A DNA stretch of 64,000 nucleotides from Burkholderiales bacterium (GTDB taxonomy: Bacteria; Pseudomonadota; Gammaproteobacteria; Burkholderiales; WYBJ01), in the NCBI GenBank assembly GCA_020848435.1, contig JADLAC010000079.1, forward strand, positions 1 to 64,000, read 5' to 3'. Shown one piece after another: positions 29,232 through 36,728 of this stretch (the first letter of the stretch is position 1; each line of letters opens with the position of its first letter). The notes under the pieces were generated by a model. The model made no database searches. It saw only the letters and a list, made by a program, of their open reading frames with translations, and was not told where the DNA came from. The position numbers and the translations under genes are program-made.

Positions 29232-29250
29232 GCGGGAGCTAGCCTCCCGC
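29232..29250 (+). repeat. Hairpin after the Lys/Ala peptide gene
   Basis: Perfect 7-base arms GCGGGAG/CTCCCGC around a CTAGC loop, starting 8 bases after the peptide stop. No T-run follows, so it is probably an RNA stability element upstream of the true terminator. Confidence 0.55.
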
Positions 29251-29259
29251 TAGCAGCAT

Positions 29260-29292
29260 AAGGCGGTGAGCATTCGTGCTCCCGCCTTTTTT
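29260..29292 (+). terminator. Rho-independent terminator
   Basis: AAGGCGG-T-GAGCA, loop TTCG, TGCTC-C-CGCCTT with one mismatch, then a run of six T. A stable UUCG-type tetraloop. It ends the transcript of the Lys/Ala peptide gene. Confidence 0.85.
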
Positions 29293-29395
29293 GCTTTTTG
29301 CGCGCCCGGTGCGCGACGCCACGGCGTCCTTCTGCCTGCGCAGCACCTCGCTTCGCTCTGCAGCCGATACGCCTGGCGCGAACCGCGGCGCGCGC

Positions 29396-30826
29396 TCACA
29401 CCAGGAATATCGTCGCCAGCCCGAGGAAGATGAAGAAGCCGCCGCTGTCGGTGATCGCCGTGATCATGACGCTCGATCCCAGCGCGGGATCGCGGCCCAG
29501 CTTGTGCATGGTGATCGGGATGGCGAAGCCCATGATCGCGGCGAGCATGAGGTTGAGCAGCATCGCGCCCATCATGACCGCGCCGAGCTGCCACTTGTGG
29601 TAGATGACGAAGGCGAACAGCCCGACCACCGCGCCCCACACCAGGCCGTTGAGCACGGCGACCAGGAATTCTTTCGCCAGCAGCTTGCGCGCGTTGCCGC
29701 TGGTGATCTGTCCGAGCGCCAGCCCGCGCACGATCATGGTGATGGTCTGGTTGCCCGAGTTGCCGCCGATGCCCGCGATGATGGGCATCAGTGCCGCCAG
29801 CGCCACCAGCTTCTCGATCGCGTGCTCGAAGGCGCCGATGACGCGCGAGGCGATGAACGCGGTCACCAGGTTGAGCGCGAGCCAGGTCCAGCGGTTGCGC
29901 AGGCTGTCCCAGACCGGCGCGAACAAGTCTTCGTCCTCGCGCAAGCCCCCAGCCGAAAGCATCTCGCTCTCGTTGCGGCTGCGGATGAAGTCGACGACGG
30001 CATCGATGGTGACGCGCGCCACCAGCTTGCCGGCCGCACCCACCACCGGCGCCGAGACCAGATCGTAGCGCTCGAAAGCGAGCGCGGCTTCCTGCGCATC
30101 CTGTTCCGGGCGCAGCGAGACGATGCCTTCGCTCGCCATCAGCGAGCCGACCAGCGCGTCGGGCGCGCTGACCAGCAGGCGATTGACGGCGAGCAGGCCG
30201 CGCAGATGTTCCTCGCGATCGATCACGAACAGCTGATCGGTGTGGTCGGGCAGTTCGTCGCGGCGGCGCAAGTAACGCAGCACCACTTCCACGGTCACGT
30301 CTTCGCGCACGCCGATCATGTCGAAGTCCATGAGGGCGCCGACCGAATCCTCGGCGTAGGACATCGCCGCGCGGAGCTGCTCGCGCTCCTCGACCGAGAG
30401 CGACGCGAAAACATCGTCCATCACCTCCGGCGGGAGATCCGGTGCGAGATCGGCGATCTCGTCGGCATCGAGCTGCTCGGCCGCGGCCACCAGCTCGTCG
30501 GTCTCCATGTGCTCGATCAGCCACTCGCGCACCGCGTCCGAGACTTCGAGCAGAATCTCGCCGTCGCGCTCTTGCCGCACGAGATCCCAGACCACCTGAC
30601 GCTCGTCGACAGGCAAGGTCTCCAGCACGTACGCCACGTCGGCCGGATGCATCTGGTCGAGCTTGTGCCGCAGCTTCGCCAGCTCGGGACTGTCCGAGAG
30701 CTGGGAAGCCGCATCGGCCTCGTCCGCGTCGCGCGCCTCGATCCGTGCCTCGTATGCTTGCAAGAGCTCGGTGACCTGTTCGAGGTCGTCCTGCAAGCGC
30801 GAGCGTCTGTCCTCGACTTCAGCCAT
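29396..30826 (-). CDS. mgtE: Magnesium transporter MgtE
   Basis: Inner-membrane Mg2+ channel gated by cytoplasmic Mg2+. 476 residues from ATG 30826; the open frame upstream lacks family likeness. The N-terminal superhelical domain includes MHPADVAYVLETLPVDERQ and LPPEVMDDVFASL. The CBS pair includes VRREDVTVE-like DVTVEVVLRYLRRR, VNRLLVSAPD and FERYDLVSAPVV. Five transmembrane helices follow, including the pore signature PIIAGIGGNSGNQT. The last helix ends GLATIFLV at the C-terminus. Confidence 0.95.
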   Translation of the reverse strand: MAEVEDRRSRLQDDLEQVTELLQAYEARIEARDADEADAASQLSDSPELAKLRHKLDQMHPADVAYVLETLPVDERQVVWDLVRQERDGEILLEVSDAVREWLIEHMETDELVAAAEQLDADEIADLAPDLPPEVMDDVFASLSVEEREQLRAAMSYAEDSVGALMDFDMIGVREDVTVEVVLRYLRRRDELPDHTDQLFVIDREEHLRGLLAVNRLLVSAPDALVGSLMASEGIVSLRPEQDAQEAALAFERYDLVSAPVVGAAGKLVARVTIDAVVDFIRSRNESEMLSAGGLREDEDLFAPVWDSLRNRWTWLALNLVTAFIASRVIGAFEHAIEKLVALAALMPIIAGIGGNSGNQTITMIVRGLALGQITSGNARKLLAKEFLVAVLNGLVWGAVVGLFAFVIYHKWQLGAVMMGAMLLNLMLAAIMGFAIPITMHKLGRDPALGSSVMITAITDSGGFFIFLGLATIFLV

Positions 30827-30980
30827 GGGTGCGTGCGGCGCTCCGCGCCGGCGGCGGTGGATCGATGCGAAGCGCGTGGCTCGCGCAAGCGAATGCGAGC
30901 ACACGTGAGCGCTGGGATTGCGGCGTGACGCCGGCCCGGGAGTGCGATGGAAGCGCCGCCGCTGTCGGCGGATTCTAGGA

Positions 30981-31040
30981 GCCCGTAGCGGGACGGGCAA
31001 TCATTATTCTGGATCGACGGTTAGGACGCTGCGTCGATCC
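30981..31040 (-). repeat. Two inverted repeats downstream of the FecR-domain gene
   Basis: Read on the minus strand, GGATCGACG/CGTCGATCC (31011-31040, 12-base loop) begins 6 bases after the stop at 31046. A second hairpin, GCCCGT/ACGGGC, lies at 30981-30998. Neither is followed by a T-run, so these may be Rho-dependent stop or stability structures. Confidence 0.45.
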
Positions 31041-31045
31041 GGCGA

Positions 31046-33214
31046 TCAGCGTTTGAGCCCGATGACGCCGCTCACGCCCGCACCGGTGGTCGGACTGGCG
31101 CTGGCGCCGAAGCCCACCGTCAGCGCGACCGCCGCGCCCTGCGCTTGCGCGCCGGAGAAGAAGCCGCTGAACGAGCCATCGGGCCGGCTCACACCGTTGT
31201 TGCATGCGCCGGTACACGTGGTCGAGCTGAAGCCGGCCGAGAAGCGGCCCGTGATCGGTGAAATGCCCGAGCTGCCCGACGCCTGGTAGGTGTTGGTATT
31301 CGTCGGGCTGGCGGCGTTGGTCACGTTGACCGAAAGCGTCATGAAGCGGTTGACGAAGTCCGCGTTGAGCGTGGCGCTGTTGACCCTGGAGGTGTTGCTG
31401 CTGAAAGCGGCGGCGAATCCGCTCGGCGTCGAAATGAGCGTATAAGTCTGGCTCCCCAACGAAGGCGGTACGGTGTTCGGCAGATCGCCCGTGATCCAGG
31501 GCTGGCGCTGATTCGCCGCGGTGGTGTAGGCGACATAGTTGCCATCGGTCAGGCGCGCGCCCGGACCGACCCAGCGGCCCCACACGAGATTGCCCGCGCT
31601 CGCGTCCGAGCCGATGATGACGTTTTGCGCCGAGCCGACGAATCCCGTCAGGCGCCCGACCGTTCCCGGATAGGCCGTCGCGGGACCGGTGCCGCCGGCG
31701 TTCTGCGTGCCGTACTGCACGAGCCGCCCGGACGCATCCAGCGTGACGTCGAACTGCGAATTCGACGCGGCCGTAGCGCCGGCGAGCGTGGGTGTCGCGC
31801 TCGAACAGTTGGCGGTGCACGTCTGGATCACCATGGCAGCGCCGGAAGCATGAGGCGGCTGCGCCTTGGGGATGGTGACCACGATAGACCCGCTGCCACC
31901 GGCGTCGGTCGCGCTCAACTCGAGTGTCGCGCTATCCGCCCCGACCTTGCCGCGCACCGAGATCTGGTCGACCAGGCCGATCGAATTGGCTGCGCTACAG
32001 TTGCTGCAGCGGAAGCTGCCGGTTTGTTCCGCGAACAGCGGATCCGAGCGGTTGAGCACGCCCGAGAAGGAAACCTGGCCGCCCTCGACGCTGAGCGGAA
32101 ACCCAGTGGTGTTGAGCGGGGTGCCCAGGTTGAACATCTCCCCGTCGGCTGCGAGCAGCGCGGTGGATACCACGGCGCGCTGCAAGGCGAAATTGATGCT
32201 CAGTCCGATGCGCCCGGCGACGATGGGTGCGCACGGCGGATTGGTGCAAGTGACCGGAATGTTGAACGGGCCCTGCAGGCGGTAATAGATCGTGCCACCG
32301 AAGGTCGGCTCGATCACCGTCGCCGGACCGACGGTCGCGAACTCGTTGTTGGGCTGAAACGTATTGACCGTCAAGGCCGGTGCCAGGGTGGATACGGTCG
32401 TGCTCGTGACGCCGGAAGACAGCAGCGGATCGGCGCTGCTCGCGCCCGCGCCCGTGGGCGCAAGCACGGGCGCAACGCTCGCCGTTGCCGCGACCGCTGC
32501 CGTGCTCGGCTGCGCTTTCGGCGCCGGCTTGGCTTGCTCCTGTTGCGCTACGGCGGCCCCCGCCGCGCGCGCCCGTCCCTCCAGCACATCGCGCAAGAAT
32601 CCGGGCGGCGCGAGAAGGGGCTGCGGCAGCGCTGCCGGACCCGCGACATGGAACACTTCGTTGACGCCGAAAACGCGCTCGCCGGATTGATTGGTGGCGC
32701 CGATGCGCCCGTCCGTGACCGTGCCGTAGGTGCCATCGGGCGCCAGCGTGCCGTCCGCGTTGCGGCAGCTCTGGACGCATTCGACCAGGGTGTAATGCGT
32801 ACCGCGTATGCCGATGGTCGCCGTGGACGTGCGCACGCCGTAGCTGTCCTGGTTGCGGCGGCCGATCAGCCCGGTGATGGTGCGCATGCCGCCTTTGAGC
32901 AGGTTGAAGAAGGCTCGGCCCGTATCGGGCTCGGCGGCACGGAACTGGTAGTCGGCGATGCTAAACGTGGTCTCGGAGCGCAGGGCGACGATGGATTCGT
33001 CGCTGAAGCGCACTTGCGCATTCGATTGAGCGCCGAGCTGGAGGGTATCGCCGGCGCGCACCGCCATGCCCGGTTGCACGGGGAGCTTCTGGTTGTCGCG
33101 CACGACGCTCACGTCGCCGACGGATGCCAAAACCCGCCCGGCGTCCTGGGCGTACGAGACGCCGGCCGCAAGCGTACCCGCCAATAGCAGCGGCAATGTC
33201 GCAGTCATTCTCAC
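31046..33214 (-). CDS. Secreted FecR-domain protein with C-terminal TbpB-like barrel region
   Basis: A 722-residue exported protein with a Sec signal peptide (LLLAGTLAAGVSYAQ-DAG) and no lipobox. Residues about 27-140 form a FecR domain (GDVSVVRDNQKLPVQPGMAV, QVRFSDESIVALRSETTF, VRTSTATIGIRGTHYTLV), but the transmembrane helix and anti-sigma segment of true FecR regulators are absent. A Glu/Ala/Pro linker lies near 210-250. The C-terminal half is Gly/Ser/Thr-rich and ends GSFSGFFSGAQAQGAAVA, then GVSGVIGLKR, resembling the last strands of TbpB-type lipoprotein barrels (inference). Ten cysteines occur as five close pairs (CVQSC, CTNPPC, CSNC, CTANC, CTGAC). It starts 8 bases after the Slam-like gene, so it is probably that protein's secretion partner. 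Confidence 0.7.
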   Translation of the reverse strand: MRMTATLPLLLAGTLAAGVSYAQDAGRVLASVGDVSVVRDNQKLPVQPGMAVRAGDTLQLGAQSNAQVRFSDESIVALRSETTFSIADYQFRAAEPDTGRAFFNLLKGGMRTITGLIGRRNQDSYGVRTSTATIGIRGTHYTLVECVQSCRNADGTLAPDGTYGTVTDGRIGATNQSGERVFGVNEVFHVAGPAALPQPLLAPPGFLRDVLEGRARAAGAAVAQQEQAKPAPKAQPSTAAVAATASVAPVLAPTGAGASSADPLLSSGVTSTTVSTLAPALTVNTFQPNNEFATVGPATVIEPTFGGTIYYRLQGPFNIPVTCTNPPCAPIVAGRIGLSINFALQRAVVSTALLAADGEMFNLGTPLNTTGFPLSVEGGQVSFSGVLNRSDPLFAEQTGSFRCSNCSAANSIGLVDQISVRGKVGADSATLELSATDAGGSGSIVVTIPKAQPPHASGAAMVIQTCTANCSSATPTLAGATAASNSQFDVTLDASGRLVQYGTQNAGGTGPATAYPGTVGRLTGFVGSAQNVIIGSDASAGNLVWGRWVGPGARLTDGNYVAYTTAANQRQPWITGDLPNTVPPSLGSQTYTLISTPSGFAAAFSSNTSRVNSATLNADFVNRFMTLSVNVTNAASPTNTNTYQASGSSGISPITGRFSAGFSSTTCTGACNNGVSRPDGSFSGFFSGAQAQGAAVALTVGFGASASPTTGAGVSGVIGLKR

Positions 33215-33222
33215 GGCATACC

Positions 33223-34533
33223 TCAGTTGAACTCGTAGCGAACCTTGAACGCGGCCAGCTCGCGCGGAAAGGCGTACAGCTCGATGTTCGAGCGGTTACG
33301 AATGACTTGTAGCTCGCCTCTGAAGGACAGGCTGCGCGAGTAATAGTAGGCCACGTTGCCGGTCAGGGCGTGGTAACGGTCGGCGCGGGTGGTGTTGAGG
33401 AAAACATCGGGACCGCGATAGTCGCTCTGCTGGTAGAAATAGCCCACGGCCGCGCCCCACTTGGCGGCCGGCGTGAAGCTGAAGCTCGTATTGACGGCCC
33501 AGGTCTCGGGCACGAGATCCGCCCGATCCCGGCGTGAATGTTGCCTGCCGAGATTCAAGCCCAGCGCGAGGCTCGGCTGCCACGCATGACTGAAAGCCAC
33601 GCGATAGCTCGCGGACAGGCCGTAGAAGTCCGCGTCGCGCGGCGCATTCGGGTCCGCATGGTCGAGCTGTGCCCACTGTGCACCCAGGCCGATCAACTGC
33701 TGCTCGCTGATCTGGTGCTGCCACTCGCCCGACACCCCGGCCATCGAGCGGTAGCGGTCGTTGCCGACCGACAGCTCGCCGTAGCTCGCGCCGAGGCGAA
33801 ACAAGTTCGGCCCGGTCAAGAAGCTGACGCCGCCCGCGGCATTCACATTGCCCTGCTCGAACTGGCTCTTGCCGCCCCCGTCGTGAAAACGCCGATCGCC
33901 GTTGACCGCGCCGAACAGCGCAATGCCCGGCGCGATCGGATGGGTGACGTGGGCGCCTGCTGCCACGGACAGGAAAGCGCTCGAAATCTTCTGGCCGCTC
34001 GGATCGAGCAGCACGGGGCCGAGCACGGGCAAGGTGATGTTGGCGCCGGACACCCCGCTATTGATGTTGGTATCGTGGCCGATACCCGCTTCGATGAACG
34101 CGCCCGCGGTGGTGGCATAACGCGCTTCGCGCGTGCGGATGACGTCGAGATAGCGCTCGATGGTCGCCTGCACGTCGGCTGGCGGCTTGGTAGCCAGGAT
34201 GGCGCTGAATTCGTCGCGGGCGCGGGCATTCTCGCCCAGGGCGAAATAGCCGCGCGCGACCATGAGCCGCGCCGAGGCGTTGTCGGGAAAGGCGAGCAGG
34301 TAGCGCTCGAGCGCCAGCACGCCTTCCCCGGCGTGGCCGGCTTCGATGGCGGCGATGCCGAAGTAGAAGTCGAACTCGGGCTGACCGAGCAGATCCGGAT
34401 GCTGCTTGCCGAGCCCGTAGGATTCTTTCGCCTTGCCCTGTTCGAGCAAGGCGCGCACGTCGTCGGGCGGCGCGGCCCAAGCGGTCCCTGCGGCAAGGAC
34501 GAGGGCCAACGCCACCAGCGCTTTCGAAGGCAT
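33223..34533 (-). CDS. Slam-like TPR/outer-membrane barrel protein (DUF560 type)
   Basis: A 436-residue outer-membrane protein. The signal peptide is MPSKALVALALVLAAGTAWA. A TPR region of roughly 130 residues follows (DDVRALLEQGKAKESYGLGK, FYFGIAAIEAGHAGEGVLAL, ARLMVARGYFALGENARARD). From about residue 150 it is a beta barrel that begins with the family-typical AGIGHDTNINSGVSG and ends in alternating aromatic/polar strands (FRGELQVIRNRSNIEL, FKVRYEFN). This is the architecture of surface lipoprotein assembly modifiers (type XI secretion). The ATG at 34533 is chosen because it opens the signal peptide. It is the first gene of a two-gene unit with the FecR-domain protein. Confidence 0.75.
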   Translation of the reverse strand: MPSKALVALALVLAAGTAWAAPPDDVRALLEQGKAKESYGLGKQHPDLLGQPEFDFYFGIAAIEAGHAGEGVLALERYLLAFPDNASARLMVARGYFALGENARARDEFSAILATKPPADVQATIERYLDVIRTREARYATTAGAFIEAGIGHDTNINSGVSGANITLPVLGPVLLDPSGQKISSAFLSVAAGAHVTHPIAPGIALFGAVNGDRRFHDGGGKSQFEQGNVNAAGGVSFLTGPNLFRLGASYGELSVGNDRYRSMAGVSGEWQHQISEQQLIGLGAQWAQLDHADPNAPRDADFYGLSASYRVAFSHAWQPSLALGLNLGRQHSRRDRADLVPETWAVNTSFSFTPAAKWGAAVGYFYQQSDYRGPDVFLNTTRADRYHALTGNVAYYYSRSLSFRGELQVIRNRSNIELYAFPRELAAFKVRYEFN

Positions 34534-34975
34534 GTTCGTATGCTTTTGGGATGGATACGCAATACGCAGACTACGTTCTCCGCGCTTGTCCTTCAACGTA
34601 CGCGGCTGCACCGCGCAAGGCAGCCGCTAACGTCTGTCGCGCCAACGCAACAGCCAGGGCGAGCGCGGGCGACTTCATTGCGACGAACGCCGTTGCCACG
34701 CTGCGAGCGCATTGGAGCACTCGTGCGTTAGGGGTTGCGCTGCCGCTACGTGCGTCGTCCGCCGAACCCAGGACGCCTGCTGTCATGCTTGACGACGAGG
34801 ATCCTGATTTCGTCGGCGCTCGCACGATAGATAACGGCATGCCATCTCATCTAAGCGTAAGCGTTTATGGTCCGCATAGTGTGTCTCAACGCGGGATGCG
34901 AGCCGAGGTCCAGGGTCCACCGCTATTCGGCACGACTGTGCAATGCCGGCCACCTTCCCCTGAGGAACCACAAAC
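34534..34975. other. Intergenic region between Slam-like gene and porin terminator
   Basis: About 440 bases. Frames exist on both strands (for example 34551-35033 plus) but their translations look random and match no family. This stretch presumably holds the promoter of the Slam-like/FecR unit. I see no repeat or small gene. Confidence 0.5.
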
Positions 34976-35005
34976 GAAAAAAGGGCGCCCCGTAAGGACG
35001 CCCTT
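34976..35005 (-). terminator. Rho-independent terminator of the porin gene
   Basis: On the minus strand AAGGGCG, an 11-base loop, CGCCCTT and then a T-run. It lies about 70 bases after the porin stop codon. Confidence 0.85.
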
Positions 35006-35075
35006 GCGCTTTCGATCGTCCGCTTCGGCCTGACCGCGTACTGAGGCCAGGCCGGCGCGGGACGAATGGAGCAGA

Positions 35076-36314
35076 TTAGAAGCGGTGGTCGATCGCGACT
35101 CCCCAACCGCGGGCGCGGTCGCCGGCAGCCGCACCCACCGGCCCCGTGACATACAGGCCGTAACGCGCGTTGCTGTCGTTGTCGACCACGCTGTAGGCCA
35201 CACGCACCGCCGTACGCTTGGAGAAATCGTACGAGTACTGGACGCCGTACTGCTTGGCGCCGGTACCGCCCGCGCCGGCGTTGAACACCAGCGTCGTGCC
35301 CGCGCCGGTCGCCTGCGTGCCGACATGTGCACCCTTGAAATCGTCGGCCTTGACGAATTGGAAGCGCAGGCTGTGCGGCCCGCTGATGTTCCAATCGGCG
35401 AACAAGCCCCAGGTGTCGGTCTCGGCGGTATTGGTGGCGTGGAACGACTCGTACTCGAGATCTTCGTACATCGCCGCCAAGCGCACCGGCCCGAGCTGAT
35501 AGCTCACGGCCGCGATCCAGCCGGTGTCGTCACGCCCGGTCAGCAGGTATTCCTTGTGCTTCTCGTAGCCCAAAGATACGAGCAGCGGCCCGGCCGTGTA
35601 CTTCCCGGCAAGCCCCCACGTGCGCGGGGTGCGGCTGGGCGGTGCGCCTTCCTCGTTCGCGGAAGACATTGCTACCCGCGCCTCGAAGCCGCCGAAGCGC
35701 GGCGTCCAGTACTGCACCGTGTTGGCCTGACGGCGATAGAAGGTGGTGATGGCCTGGTTGACGCCAGAGGTGCTGCGCACCGTGCCCGTGCCCGTCGCCG
35801 TGCCGGCGGTTGCTCCGGCCTGCGGGGTGGTGACGATGCTCACGACGTTCTGGCCGGCGCCAGCCCAGGTGCCGTTCGCCACGCCTGCCGGGGCGCCCTT
35901 GTGGAACAGGTTGGCAACGCCGAACACGCCCGTATCCGCGTTCTTCACGCCGGCAACCGTCGCCCATTTCATGGGCAGGTCCCAGTGGCCGAACATGACA
36001 TTGCCGAAGCCGCCCTGGAAGCCGACGCCCGAATTACGCGAGCAGAAGCCGTCCGCGTTGGTACCCGTCTGGGTCTGCATGCTCGACTCGCACTGGAACC
36101 AGGCATTCAAGCCGCCGCCCAAGGCCTCGGTGCCACGGAAGCCGATGTTCGAGCCCCCGCCGTTGTGCAGCTGGTCTTCGTTGGCGCCACCCTGCTTCGT
36201 GAAGGCGTATTCCACGTGGGCGCGACCGTAGATCTGCACCGTGCTTTGCGCCGCCGCTACGGCGGGCAAGCCCAGGACGGCTCCAACGGCCACGGCGATC
36301 AACTTGCGATTCAT
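35076..36314 (-). CDS. Gram-negative porin
   Basis: A 412-residue trimeric-porin family protein (porin type 4, common in Burkholderiales). The signal peptide is MNRKLIAVAVGAVLGLPAVA, with cleavage near AAAQ-STVQIYG. First strand VQIYGRAHVEYAF; GSNIGFRGTEALGGGLNAWF and ESSMQT are the expected early strands, and NSGVGFQGGFGNVMFGHWDLP leads to the constriction loop. The C-terminus GVAIDHRF ends in Phe, the outer-membrane assembly signal. The ATG at 36314 follows AGGAG by 9 bases, against an upstream in-frame ATG at 36350. Confidence 0.94.
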   Translation of the reverse strand: MNRKLIAVAVGAVLGLPAVAAAQSTVQIYGRAHVEYAFTKQGGANEDQLHNGGGSNIGFRGTEALGGGLNAWFQCESSMQTQTGTNADGFCSRNSGVGFQGGFGNVMFGHWDLPMKWATVAGVKNADTGVFGVANLFHKGAPAGVANGTWAGAGQNVVSIVTTPQAGATAGTATGTGTVRSTSGVNQAITTFYRRQANTVQYWTPRFGGFEARVAMSSANEEGAPPSRTPRTWGLAGKYTAGPLLVSLGYEKHKEYLLTGRDDTGWIAAVSYQLGPVRLAAMYEDLEYESFHATNTAETDTWGLFADWNISGPHSLRFQFVKADDFKGAHVGTQATGAGTTLVFNAGAGGTGAKQYGVQYSYDFSKRTAVRVAYSVVDNDSNARYGLYVTGPVGAAAGDRARGWGVAIDHRF

Positions 36315-36667
36315 TATTCCAATCTCCTGTAAAAAATCCGCGAACTTCACGGAAGCACAACGCGAAATCGCTCGAAACCTATCCCTTGGTTACCGCGAGC
36401 CCACACTCGAGTATCTGGGCTCCGCGATGCTCACTCCCCCTAGGGTTACGGCAATTTTGCACAGCCAACGAAGGCAGCCGCAAGAAATCCCCCTGCGTCG
36501 GCGAAAATCGGGGGGCCGGATGTTGCGCGGTTGTCACACTTTGGTGCACGGCTGCCGGCCGGGTCATCCGGGCGTTCCGCTCGGCAGAGCAGTGGATCGA
36601 GCGCGTCTTTCAGCGGCGGTCGTGCTCGCCGAGCTGGGCAGCAGGGCCTCCCGCTCGATCCGCGGGC
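36315..36667. other. Intergenic region between divergent porin and TPR-fusion genes
   Basis: About 350 bases holding the porin promoter and leader (minus). No coding pattern or repeat is convincing; the plus-strand frame open from 36531 is upstream of the likely promoter of the next gene and is not counted as coding. Confidence 0.5.
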
Positions 36668-36698
36668 TTGGCGTAAGCAGGCACGGAATGGGTATGAT
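36668..36698 (+). promoter_or_regulatory. Candidate promoter of the TPR-fusion gene
   Basis: TTGGCG at 36668-36673 and TATGAT at 36693-36698, with a slightly long 19-base spacer. It predicts a start of transcription about 25 bases before the GTG at 36729, which supports that start over the longer open frame. Confidence 0.35.
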
Positions 36699-36728
36699 CC
36701 GGCTGGCCCGGATCCCTGCGGGCTACCC

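Noticed and set aside
31046-33214. FecR-type anti-sigma regulator of iron uptake
   Set aside because: There is no transmembrane helix, no N-terminal anti-sigma region, and no FecI-type sigma gene or TonB receptor beside it.
34551-35033. 160-codon plus-strand frame upstream of the porin terminator
   Set aside because: Composition looks random, it runs through the porin terminator, and it has no ribosome site or family likeness.
36531-36728. Upstream 66 codons of the TPR-fusion frame
   Set aside because: A promoter candidate at 36668-36698 lies inside it and the residues look non-coding.
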